Shown one piece after another: positions 46,231-54,365 of a stretch of DNA of 64,000 nt. Origin of the DNA: Sorangium cellulosum So ce56. Lineage in GTDB: Bacteria; Myxococcota_A; Polyangia; Polyangiales; Polyangiaceae. Position 1 is the first letter of the stretch, and every line of letters begins with the position of its first letter. The position numbers and the translations under genes were made by a program. The stretch lies in contig NC_010162.1 in assembly GCF_000067165.1 (NCBI RefSeq), positions 9,059,001 to 9,123,000 on the forward strand, in the 5' to 3' direction. The notes below the pieces were generated by a model that saw nothing but the letters and a program-made list of their open reading frames with translations, had not been told where the DNA came from and searched no databases.

Positions 46231-48227
46231 CGCGCACCTCGGCGGGTCGTCCGGGCCGGAGCGGGCCCTCGGCGCGCGCCCCGGGCGGGCGCGGCCTTCC
46301 CTGCCTTCGCGAACGGCGCGGCCTTCGCGGACGGCACAGCCTTCCCTGCCTTCGCGAACGGCGCGGCCTTCGCGGGCGGCGCGGCCTTCCCTGCCTTCGC
46401 GGATGGCGCGCCCTCTCGGGCCCTCGCGGACGGCGCGCCCACGCTGGCGAGGACGCTCTTCAGGTGGGACTCCGCGCCTGGTTCGCTGGGAAAATCGACG
46501 GGATCGGGGAGATCTTTCATCTGCACGACGTCGCATCCTGCTTCACGCGCGGCCTCGTGCAAATGGCGCCGGAACCTGGCGCGCGCGATGCCGCGGTGGT
46601 TGGTGCAGGCGAGCAGCCTGCCGCCTGGGGCGAGCACGCGGAAGGCGAGCGCCGCGAGCGCGCCGAAATCGCTCGCCGCGCTGAAGCGGCTCTTCTTCGT
46701 GGTCGCGAAGCTCGGCGGATCGAGCACGACGAGGTCGAAGCGCCGGTCGGACTGGGCGGCGGCCTTGAGCCACGGGAACACGTCGGCCTCGACGACGACG
46801 TGCGCCGCCGGGTCCGCGCCGATCGCGGCGAGGTTGTCGCGCGCCCAGGCGACCACGCCCCGGGACACGTCGACCGTCACGCTCTCGCGCGCGCCGCCCG
46901 CCACGGCCGCCACGGTGAACGCCCCCGTGTAGGCGAACAGGTTCAGCACCCGGGCCCCCCGGGCGAGCTCCCGCACCCGCCGCCGGTTCTCGCGCTGGTC
47001 GAGGAAGATGCCGGTCGAGAGCCCGTCGCCGAGCCGCACCTTGAACGGCAAGCCGTGCTCGAGGACGGTGAGCTCCTCCGGGGCGTCCTCCCCCCGGACG
47101 GCGTGCCGCGGCGCGAACTCCTCGCGCCGCGCGTCGACGATGACGCTCGCGTGCTTCGGCCGCGCCTTGAGGTAGACGCCCTTCGCCCCGAGCCGGTGGG
47201 CCGCGTCGAGCACGAGGTCCCGCGGCGGCGCGCCCGGCTCGCCCTCGCCCGCGCCGAACAGCGACACGACGAGGTGCTCGCCGTACAGGTCGACGGAGAC
47301 GGAGGGGAGGCCGTCACCCGCGCCATGGACGAGCCGGAGCGCCGTGGTGTCGCCGGCCCGCGCGATCCCGTACCGCCGCTCGGCGGCCTCGCGCATGGCG
47401 CGCTCGACGGCCGCGACGCCGCCCGCGTACGGGTCCACCGGCGCTGCCGCGAGCCACGCCTCGAAGACTGCAGGCAGCCGCGAGCGGAAGGTCGCGGCCG
47501 CGCCCGTGGCCGGGTGATCGAGGCGGAGCTCGGCGGCGTGCAGGAGCAGGCGCGGGGCCTCGGGGCCGCCGTAGAGCGGATCGCCGGCGATGGGGAGGCC
47601 GATCGCCGCGAGCTGCACCCGGAGCTGATGCGTGCGGCCTGTCTCGGGCCGGAGCTCGAGCAGGGCGCGGTCGCCGCGGCGCTCGAGGAGGCGGTAGCGT
47701 GTGATCGCCAGCACGCCGCTCGCGGCCCGATCCTCCCGCTTCGCGGCCCGATCCTCCCGCCCCGCGGCCCGATCCTCCCGCTTCGCGGCCCGATCCTCCC
47801 GCGCCCCGCCGCTCTCGGCGAGCGCGCGCATCGCACCTCCCGGCGCCGGGACGAGGCGGTGCCGCAGGGTGCCGCGCGGCGGGCGATCGCCGAAGCCGGA
47901 GACCGCGGCGACGTACGTCTTCTGCACCGTGCGCCCCTCGAACTGCCGCGCGACGGCCGCGTTCGCCTCGCGCCGCCGCGTGAACAGGAGGACGCCCGAC
48001 GTGTCGCGATCGAGCCGCTGGTGGATCCCGAGGTACGCCTCCGCATCGCCCCGGCCGCGGAGGAAGGCGCGGAGGCGCGTCACCATGTCGTCGATCCGCT
48101 CCGCCTCCGGCGCGTGCGTCGACAGGCCAGCCGGCTTGTCGACGACGATGAGATCGCCATCCTCGGCGAGGATCCACTCCGGATGGATGTCGGGAAAGAG
48201 CTCCGAGAGCGAGAGGCGCGGGGTCAT
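46227..48227 (-). CDS. Fused RluA-type pseudouridine synthase and RlmI-type methyltransferase
   Basis: A 666-residue two-enzyme fusion. Residues 1 to about 265 are an RluA-family pseudouridine synthase: VDKPAGLSTHAP, catalytic HQRLDRDTSG (Asp73), and RTHQLRVQLA with PIAGDPLYGG. An insert of REDRAAK/G repeats lies around residues 145-170. Residues about 275-600 resemble the RlmI/RlmK class of 23S rRNA methyltransferases: VHGAGDGLPSVSVDLYG, SAM motif NLFAYTGAFTVAA, and VVLDPPSF. The usual N-terminal PUA domain of RlmI is missing and the RluA domain takes its place. The tail is basic Lys/Ala/Pro repeats (PSAKAGKAAPPAKAAPFAK), probably for RNA binding. Target nucleotides are unknown. Confidence 0.88.
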   Translation of the reverse strand: MTPRLSLSELFPDIHPEWILAEDGDLIVVDKPAGLSTHAPEAERIDDMVTRLRAFLRGRGDAEAYLGIHQRLDRDTSGVLLFTRRREANAAVARQFEGRTVQKTYVAAVSGFGDRPPRGTLRHRLVPAPGGAMRALAESGGAREDRAAKREDRAAGREDRAAKREDRAASGVLAITRYRLLERRGDRALLELRPETGRTHQLRVQLAAIGLPIAGDPLYGGPEAPRLLLHAAELRLDHPATGAAATFRSRLPAVFEAWLAAAPVDPYAGGVAAVERAMREAAERRYGIARAGDTTALRLVHGAGDGLPSVSVDLYGEHLVVSLFGAGEGEPGAPPRDLVLDAAHRLGAKGVYLKARPKHASVIVDARREEFAPRHAVRGEDAPEELTVLEHGLPFKVRLGDGLSTGIFLDQRENRRRVRELARGARVLNLFAYTGAFTVAAVAGGARESVTVDVSRGVVAWARDNLAAIGADPAAHVVVEADVFPWLKAAAQSDRRFDLVVLDPPSFATTKKSRFSAASDFGALAALAFRVLAPGGRLLACTNHRGIARARFRRHLHEAAREAGCDVVQMKDLPDPVDFPSEPGAESHLKSVLASVGAPSARAREGAPSAKAGKAAPPAKAAPFAKAGKAVPSAKAAPFAKAGKAAPARGARRGPAPARTTRRGAR

Positions 48228-49252
48228 CAGTTCTGCTTGACGTCGGTGCCGGGCGGCGCCGTGAACTGGAACTCCGCCGGATCGATCGACGCGGGCTGCG
48301 ACGCGTTCTCGAAGTCGAACCGGTTCCGGTTGCCCTGCGCGTCGACGATGAGGACGCGGCGCACGACGCCAGGGTCCTTCTTCGCGAGGAGCGCCTTGTC
48401 GATATAGAACATCACGAATTCGTAGTGGGGAGTCGGCGCCCGCGGCTTGCCGACGAGCACGGGGCCGCCCTCGAACTTCGCCTTGTCGTTGAAGGTGAAC
48501 GTGAACGACGGGCGGAGCCCGTGGCCCATGAGGAACGAGAGGGCGCCCGGATACTCCGAGTTCTGCACCGGCGTGACGAACATCTGCCGGTCCTCGGCGA
48601 CGTAGACCTTGAGCGACACGCCGTCGGAGACGATGCGGTTCTGGTTCGGCGGATCGTAGCGAAACGAGATCCTGTCCGGCTTCTGGACCGACAGCGCGCC
48701 GCTCTGCTTCTTGACGGCCCCCGAGACCTTCTGCGTGTGCTCCTGCTTGAAGCGGGCGAAGTATGTATTCTTGCCCACGAAGATCGCGTCGACCTCGGCC
48801 GCGACGGCGTCCGCGGATCCCGCCTCGGCGGGCGGCACCGCGGGCGGCGCCGCCGTGCCGGGCGCGGGCGCGGAGGTCGCCGCCGGCGCCTCGGCGCGCC
48901 CTCCGCCCGCGTCGCGCGCCGCGGCGTCGCCGGCGGGCGTCCCCGCGTCGCGCGCCGCGATCGCGGCGCCCGCGTCCTCGCGCTTCCGGCCCGCGTCCTC
49001 CACCGGCGCGCCCGCGTCGGCCGGCGCCCCCGCGTCCGTCGTCGGAGCGCCCGCGCTGGCAGCCGCCGCGGGGGCGCTCGCCTGCGGCGGCGCGTCGGCC
49101 GACTGCGGCGTCGCGTCGAGCGGCTGCGGCTGGGCCGGCGCGGCGGAGGGCGAGGCGTCGGGCGCCGCGCCGGCGGGCGCGGGCGGCGCGTCGCAGGCCG
49201 CCACGACCAGGGCAGCGGCCGGGAGGAGGGCGACGAGGCGGAGGCGGTTCAT
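48227..49252 (-). CDS. LolA-like lipoprotein
   Basis: A 341-residue protein whose last 190 residues match LolA, the periplasmic carrier that moves lipoproteins to the outer membrane (FARFKQEHTQKVSGAVKKQS; LSVQKPDRISFRYDPPNQNR; KVYVAEDRQMFV). Unlike LolA it has its own lipobox (VVAAC) and a long Ala/Pro/Asp-rich spacer, so it is predicted to be membrane-anchored, with the LolA fold held away from the membrane. This form is found in several delta-proteobacterial groups. Its TGA overlaps the ATG of the fused RNA enzyme (TGATG). The link with rRNA modification genes is probably only positional. Confidence 0.85.
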   Translation of the reverse strand: MNRLRLVALLPAAALVVAACDAPPAPAGAAPDASPSAAPAQPQPLDATPQSADAPPQASAPAAAASAGAPTTDAGAPADAGAPVEDAGRKREDAGAAIAARDAGTPAGDAAARDAGGGRAEAPAATSAPAPGTAAPPAVPPAEAGSADAVAAEVDAIFVGKNTYFARFKQEHTQKVSGAVKKQSGALSVQKPDRISFRYDPPNQNRIVSDGVSLKVYVAEDRQMFVTPVQNSEYPGALSFLMGHGLRPSFTFTFNDKAKFEGGPVLVGKPRAPTPHYEFVMFYIDKALLAKKDPGVVRRVLIVDAQGNRNRFDFENASQPASIDPAEFQFTAPPGTDVKQN

Positions 49253-49538
49253 CGAAGAGCTCGCTTTCAAGGAGAGTGCGTCGCGTGTTCTAGGACAGGT
49301 AGGGCCGAGGTGGTAGCGCCGACCTCCACCACCCCGAGCCCAGCGCCGGCGGCATCGACGGCGATCTCGCAGCGTCGCCGGGACGCTCGCGACCGTCGTC
49401 GCTCGAAAATTGGGCCGCGCCGAGGTCAGGAACGCCGACGCGCGCCGGGGTACGCGCTGGCGACGACGTCGTCATGAGCACCCGGGGCGAGACCATGTCT
49501 TGACCCCTATTTCCACGTAGCCCAAACTCTCCGGCCGC

Positions 49539-50813
49539 ATGCGCGCCGGCACTCCCTCCCTGATCGATGCGTCGTCGCTCATCCTGATCCTGGACGTCTC
49601 GCGCAAGCTCGCGGCGCCGTGTGATCTCACGGAGCTGCTCGAGCTCATCATCAAGACGGGGCGGGAGGTGATAGGCGCCGACCGCGGGAGCGTCTTCCTC
49701 TACGACGAGGAGGCCAAGGAGCTTTACTCCCGTGTCGCCACGGGCGAGGCCCAGATCCGCGTCAGCATCGACAAGGGCATCGCCGGGGAGTGCGCGCGCA
49801 AGCGCCAGACCATCCTCGTCGACGACTGCTATTCCGACCCGCGGTTCAATCAGGAGATCGACCGCCGGACGGGGTATCACACCAAATCCCTCATCACGGT
49901 GCCGCTCATCGGGCTCGACGACAAGCTCGTCGGCGTGCTCCAGATGCTGAATTCGAAGGCGGACCACTTCGGCCCGGACGAGCGCGACGTGGCGGAGCTG
50001 CTCGCGGCGCAGGCGGCCGTCGCCGTGCAGCGCACGCTCCTGCTCGAGGAGCGCATGATCAAGCTGAAGCTCGAGCACGATCTCACCATCGCGCGCGACA
50101 TCCAGCAGAACATCCTCCTGCGGCGGCTGCCGCGCTGCCCCGGCTATTCGCTGTCGGCGTTCAGCAAGCCGGCGGACGACACGGGCGGCGACATCTACGA
50201 CGTCATCCGGCTCGACGAGCGCGTGGACATGTCGCCGATGCTCCTGCTGCTCGCCGACGCGGCCGGCCACGGCATCGGCCCCGCCCTCAGCGTGACCCAG
50301 TTCCGCGCGATGCTCCGCATCGGCCTGCGCCTCTCGGCCGACATGGACGCGCTCATGCACCACGTGAACCAGCAGCTCATCGAGGACCTGCCGAACGACC
50401 GCTTCATCACGGCGTTCCTCGGCATCCTCGACCCGACGACGCACCAGCTCCGCTTCCACGCGGCCGGGCAGGGGCCGCTGCTCCACTACCGGGCGGCCGA
50501 GGGCCAGGTCGTGTGGCGCGATCCGTCGACCGTCCCGCTCGGCATGTTCAAGGATCTCGACCTGCCCCCGACGCCGCCCCTCGTGATGGCGCCGGGCGAT
50601 CTCCTCGTGCTGCTGACGGACGGCTTCTACGAGTACCAGGACGCCGCCGGGCAGGTGTTCGGCAAGGAGCGCGTCGGCGACCTCATCCACCGCCTGCACG
50701 CGCGCCCCACGTCCGACATCCTGGGCGCGCTCCTCGCCGAGGTGCGCCGCTTCGCCGGCTCGGCCAAGCAGATCGACGACCTCACCGCGCTGCTCGTGAA
50801 GCGCGACGCCTAG
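49539..50813 (+). CDS. GAF-domain SpoIIE/RsbU-type protein phosphatase
   Basis: A 424-residue signalling protein. An N-terminal GAF domain (about residues 20-175: ELLELIIKTGREVIGADRGS; GYHTKSLITVPLIGLDDKLV) is followed by a coiled linker and a PP2C-type SpoIIE phosphatase domain. Metal-binding aspartates are seen in DDTGGDIYDV, LLLADAAGHGIGPAL and LLTDGFYEY. Enzymes of this type dephosphorylate anti-anti-sigma proteins to release sigma factors. No STAS or kinase partner is adjacent. The ATG at 49539 has no clear ribosome site; the protein start otherwise fits the family. Confidence 0.9.
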   Translation: MRAGTPSLIDASSLILILDVSRKLAAPCDLTELLELIIKTGREVIGADRGSVFLYDEEAKELYSRVATGEAQIRVSIDKGIAGECARKRQTILVDDCYSDPRFNQEIDRRTGYHTKSLITVPLIGLDDKLVGVLQMLNSKADHFGPDERDVAELLAAQAAVAVQRTLLLEERMIKLKLEHDLTIARDIQQNILLRRLPRCPGYSLSAFSKPADDTGGDIYDVIRLDERVDMSPMLLLLADAAGHGIGPALSVTQFRAMLRIGLRLSADMDALMHHVNQQLIEDLPNDRFITAFLGILDPTTHQLRFHAAGQGPLLHYRAAEGQVVWRDPSTVPLGMFKDLDLPPTPPLVMAPGDLLVLLTDGFYEYQDAAGQVFGKERVGDLIHRLHARPTSDILGALLAEVRRFAGSAKQIDDLTALLVKRDA

Positions 50814-50882
50814 AGCGGAGCTCGCCCGCCTCCCCTCTCCCCGTCCTTGCGCTAGCTAGGCCGCGATGAGCGACGCCGGTGC

Positions 50883-51283
50883 CGCCGCATCGTCTACGGG
50901 CGCGCGAGCGGCGTCGGCAACAGCGTGCTCTACGTCGGCGCCAAGACGGGGCGCGACGGCATCCACAGCGCGACCATGGCCTCCGACGAGTTCTCCGAGG
51001 GCGGTCCGAGCCAGCGCACCACGGTGCAGGTCGGCGATCCCTTCATGGAGAAGCTCCTGCTCGAGGCGTGCCTCGAGATCTTCGCGGAGGACCTGCTCGT
51101 CGGCGTCCAGGACATGGGCGCCGCGGGGCTCACCTCGTCGTCGGTCGAGATGGCGGGCCGGAGCGGCAGCGGCCTCGACCTCGACCTCGTGCCCCGGCGC
51201 GCGGCCCGGCTCACGCCGTACGAGATGCTGCTGAGCGCGTCGCAGGAGCGCATGCTGCTCGCCGCGAAGCCCGGGTGCGCCAG
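50883..51283 (+). pseudogene. purL: Internal fragment of purL (phosphoribosylformylglycinamidine synthase)
   Basis: About 400 bases encode a perfect internal stretch of PurL in one frame. It runs from RIVYGRASGVGNSVLYVGAK through GRDGIHSATMASDEFSE and VGDPFMEKLLLEACLEIF to AAGLTSSSVEMAGRSGSGLD and LSASQERMLLAAKPG. A full PurL is above 700 residues; both ends are missing here and no start or stop belongs to it. The fragment is unbroken by stops and still well conserved, so it was left recently or was copied here. It does not encode an active enzyme. Confidence 0.85.
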
Positions 51284-51348
51284 CGGAATCGGTCCCGCGG
51301 TTCCGCGGTTCCGCGCGCTCGCGCGGCGCCTTCGCCTATACTTGCAGC

Positions 51349-51867
51349 ATGAAACGCTGGATCCCGCTCGGGCTCATCGCCGCCGGCGCCGTCCTCGGCG
51401 CGGCGGCGCTGCTGCTGTCGCCCTCCGAGGAAGAGCGGATCCGCGACCGGCTCACCCAGCTCGAGAACGCGGTGCGCATCGACGACGGCGAGCGGAATCC
51501 GCTGGTGCGCCACGGCCGCATTCGCGGTGAGTTCGCCGAGATCTTCACGAAGGAGGCGAGCGCCCGCATCGCCGAGATCGGCGACAGCCTCCGCGGCCGC
51601 GACGAGCTCGCGAACGCGGCGACCCAGGCAGCGGTCGTCTATCAGACCGCGGAGGTGAGCCTGGGTAGCACGGAGATCCAGATCGACCCGGCCGGCATGA
51701 CGGCGGAGGTGACCGCCACCGCGACGGTCACGGGCGCCCGGCATGGGCATGAGGTCCGGCGCGACGAGCTGCCCGTGGTGCTGCGGCTCGAGAAGATCGA
51801 CGGCGAGTGGAAGATCGTCTCTGCCACCGTCCACCCCAGGCACACACCCGGCGACGACGGTCGCTGA
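51349..51867 (+). CDS. Membrane-anchored NTF2/SnoaL-like protein
   Basis: A 172-residue protein with one N-terminal membrane anchor (IPLGLIAAGAVLGAAALLL) followed by a soluble domain of about 145 residues. Its pattern (helix ERIRDRLTQLENAV, a short helical part, then beta strands ending LPVVLRLEKIDGEWKIVSAT) is typical of NTF2/SnoaL-like folds, which are often accessory or stress-response domains. Function unknown. It lies directly after the purL fragment and is the last + gene before a gene-poor region. Confidence 0.75.
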   Translation: MKRWIPLGLIAAGAVLGAAALLLSPSEEERIRDRLTQLENAVRIDDGERNPLVRHGRIRGEFAEIFTKEASARIAEIGDSLRGRDELANAATQAAVVYQTAEVSLGSTEIQIDPAGMTAEVTATATVTGARHGHEVRRDELPVVLRLEKIDGEWKIVSATVHPRHTPGDDGR

Positions 51868-51978
51868 CCGCGCTCAGACTCCAGACGTCGGCCGCTGACA
51901 ACCGCGCTCAGGCCCGAGACGCGGCCAACAGCGAGCTTCACGGCGTCGAGGACGCGCCAGGGAAGCGCTCGTGCGCAC

Positions 51979-52016
51979 AAAAAAAGAAAGGCCGGTCGGG
52001 AAGAACCCGCCGGCCT
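51979..52016 (-). terminator. Rho-independent terminator (minus strand)
   Basis: Read on the minus strand, the hairpin arms GGCCGGCGGG and CCCGACCGGCC enclose a five-base loop (TTCTT) and are followed directly by TTTCTTTTTTT. This is a textbook intrinsic terminator and is rare in so GC-rich a genome. No protein gene on that strand ends within 1.1 kb upstream of it. Confidence 0.9.
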
Positions 52017-52185
52017 GAGGCCCGCTTTCGCGGACCCACCGGGACCGCACAGGAGCGCCGGTGGAGGGGAGTCCACCGGAGTCCTGGAGAGGCCCGCGAT
52101 CAGAAGAGATCAGAAGTCAGAAGAGAGAAGTCAGGAAAGCGATACGAAGCGGAATCAAGTAAAGAGCGAAGAAAAAGCGAAGACG
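51979..52185 (-). ncRNA. Candidate small structured RNA (about 200 nt)
   Basis: On the minus strand, TTGACT (52220-52215) and TAATCT (52197-52192) with a 17-base spacer form a promoter-like pair. From the expected start near 52185 the transcript would run to the terminator at 51979. Its 3' part has three hairpins in series: CCGGTGGA...TCCACCGG (52079-52058), GGTCCGC-GAAA-GCGGGCC with a GNRA tetraloop (52036-52019), and the terminator. No ORF with a ribosome site lies in it. The evidence for an RNA ending here is strong; the start and existence as an independent RNA are inferred. Confidence 0.55.
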
Positions 52186-52191
52186 GGCGGG

Positions 52192-52220
52192 AGATTAAGA
52201 CAATCCGAGAAGCCAGTCAA
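52192..52220 (-). promoter_or_regulatory. Predicted sigma-70-type promoter of the small RNA
   Basis: On the minus strand, TTGACT (five of six to consensus) and TAATCT (three of six) are separated by exactly 17 bases. It is 205-210 bases upstream of the terminator. The -10 box is weak. Confidence 0.4.
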
Positions 52221-53142
52221 ACCGAAAGATGAAGCTGAAGCGAAGTGCAAAGCGCAAACCGGAACCGAACGAGCAAGCTCAAGCAAAGCAGGGGAGAAGC
52301 TGAAGCGAAGCGGGAAGCAGGGTCGACATCGAGAGCGGCACAACAGATAAGAAAAGCTCAGACCGAGGTCTGACAAGCTGGTCATGCTAAGCCAACTCAA
52401 TTGGCGACGCGCGTCGCGCGTGCCTCGGCCATCCCTCCTTAATCGCCTCGTAAGGCGTCTGTCGTCACGTGAACCGAAGCTCTCCGCCGGCACCCGGCGA
52501 CAAGTCAATCAAGGAGCCCGATACCGCAAGGGCCATGGCATTCGGGTGACGGCGGGGTCGCGATCGCTCGGCTAGCGCCGCCGATCACCTCGCTTGGCGT
52601 CCCCCCCGAAGACCGGGGCAGCATTGCGAAGGTCATGCCAGGGGTCCCCCCTTCGAGTCCCCATTGAAACAGGACGACGAGCAGGGGCGACATCTGGTGG
52701 ATACATAGAGCAACCGGCGGGCCAACGGCGAAGGAGCCGCGGTCCTGGCGCCCAGCAGCCAAAATTGCCGCTGAAACCCTCCCTCCGAGGCGCGCGCGCG
52801 AGCCAGGAGGCCAGCACCGGTCATACATTTCCGCAGGGACTGGTCCGATCCAGGGATGGGTTCAGATCCAGAACGCAAACCCCACCTGGACATGAATAGG
52901 TTCACCATCGAGCCGCTGGACGCCCCGCATTGCACCGTGGAAGCAAACAAATGCAATAGGACAGGACGACTGCCATCGACGCTTTGCGTCGTGTCTCGAC
53001 GGCGTACTCCCCGCCAAAGGCGCAGCGCGCTACGCGGTGCAGCCCGCAATACGCAGCGCGGCGCGCAGCTCACCGCACATCGGCGCAGCGCACGGCACAT
53101 GGCGCAGCGCGCGGCGCGCGGCGCACAGCGCAGCTCGCTGGA

Positions 53143-54258
53143 CTACCTGCAGCCGGCCTCGATGAGCGGCTCGACCACCCGGGCGATGTTCTCTTGGGGC
53201 GTGGAGAACTTGTGGCGCTCGAGCTTCCGCAACGCGCCCAGGAACCTCGGCCAGCTGCCACCGCAGGTCGCGAGCAGCGCCCGGAGCTCCGGAGTCCCCG
53301 AGTTGTAAACGCGGAACTGCACGAGCGAAGCGTTGTTGATCGGACGCCGCGCCCCGATGTCGGCCTTGAGCCGGGCGAGCACCGCGTCCTTCTCCGCCCG
53401 CTTCTCGGCGTCGGGCGCCGGGGACGCATACAGCCGATTGAGGTGGACGTAGGCCGCGTGCAGCGCGCGCGTCCGCACCTCGCTCCTCTCCATCTCCCTC
53501 ATGTAGGCCGTCTTCTCGGCGGAGAAGGGGCCCACCCGCTCGTCCAGGTAATGCTTGGTGAGCTCGTCCCCGACGAAGCTCGCGAGGCTCTCGTTCAACC
53601 TCGTCTGCCCCTTCACGTACAGCGTCGCGTGCAGCGACTCGTGGAGCACCACGTTGGCGAGGTCGCCGAGCGCCTCGTCCCCGTCCGAGATCATCGTGGA
53701 CAGGACCGGATCCTCGAGCCAGCCGAGCGTCGAGTAGGCGCCCGCCGGACGCACGTCGACGTCCCAGCCGGCCGCCTTGAGCGGCGCCGCGAACGCCTTG
53801 GCATCCTGGAGATCGAACCACCCCATGTAGGGGACCGTACCCACGATAGGAAAACTCCATGTCTTCGAGCGGAACCGCAGCGGCTCACACGCGCTCACCA
53901 CCCAGACCGCGGCTGGGCGATCGAGCTCGACATACGTCCTGTAATTGCCGGTCGGGGTCAGCCCGTGACGCTCCCCGAAGCGCTTGATGTGCGGGACCTC
54001 GCGCAGCAGCGCGCGCGTCCGCCACGGCTTGCGGGCGTCGAAGGCGGCGTCCTCGAGCGACTCGGCGCGCCAGGCCATCGAGAGCTGGCCGAGGCTCGCC
54101 TGCGCGATGTAGCGGACCTGGGTACACGATGCGAGCAGGAGACAGAGCGCGACGAGCCCCGCGGCGGCGCAGACCAGGCGCGCCGCGGAGCGAGGGCGCG
54201 ACACGGACCACGAGGGCGCGGCGCCGCGACGGGCGCTGGCCGCAAGCCTTTCGCTCAT
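53143..54258 (-). CDS. HExxH lipoprotein aminopeptidase (PF10023-like)
   Basis: A 371-residue predicted outer-membrane-directed lipoprotein: N-terminal Arg-rich part, hydrophobic segment and lipobox LASC near residue 45. The zinc motif HESLHAT (His-Glu-x-x-His) occurs near residue 205, followed by LNESLASFVGDELTKHYL with the probable third Glu ligand. Flanking sequences YVELDRPAAVWVVSACEPL and YSTLGWLEDPVLSTM match the family of putative aminopeptidases (COG4324/PF10023). It probably trims peptides at the cell envelope; activity is inferred from the motif. It stands alone, with the gene-poor region downstream and a GC-rich simple repeat just after the stop. Confidence 0.88.
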   Translation of the reverse strand: MSERLAASARRGAAPSWSVSRPRSAARLVCAAAGLVALCLLLASCTQVRYIAQASLGQLSMAWRAESLEDAAFDARKPWRTRALLREVPHIKRFGERHGLTPTGNYRTYVELDRPAAVWVVSACEPLRFRSKTWSFPIVGTVPYMGWFDLQDAKAFAAPLKAAGWDVDVRPAGAYSTLGWLEDPVLSTMISDGDEALGDLANVVLHESLHATLYVKGQTRLNESLASFVGDELTKHYLDERVGPFSAEKTAYMREMERSEVRTRALHAAYVHLNRLYASPAPDAEKRAEKDAVLARLKADIGARRPINNASLVQFRVYNSGTPELRALLATCGGSWPRFLGALRKLERHKFSTPQENIARVVEPLIEAGCR

Positions 54259-54365
54259 CCTTAGCTGATAGCTGGCCGCGCGGGCTTAACAAGCTCTTCC
54301 GCGCGATGGACGCGCGCGCCGCCGACACGCGCGCACGCGCGGGGCGCGCGGGCGCGCCCGACAGA

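Larger units (their letters stand above)
51868..53142. other. Gene-poor region with strong purine skew
   Basis: About 1.28 kb without a supported protein gene. From about 52090 to 52380 the + strand is extremely purine-rich (runs of GAAG, AGAAGAGA, GAAGCTGAAGCGAAG occurring twice), giving unusual strand asymmetry. The left part holds the predicted small RNA. The rest, 52380-53140, has no feature I recognise; 53030-53140 is low-complexity GCGCAGC-like sequence. Confidence 0.6.

Noticed and set aside
50866..51234. ATG-started 122-residue ORF over the purL fragment
   Set aside because: It is Ser/Arg/Ala-rich and in a different frame from the conserved PurL sequence, so it is not a real gene.
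52155..52508. Minus-strand 117-residue ORF in the purine-skewed tract
   Set aside because: Its Ser/Leu/Phe-rich sequence simply reflects the pyrimidine-rich strand; no start signal or domain.
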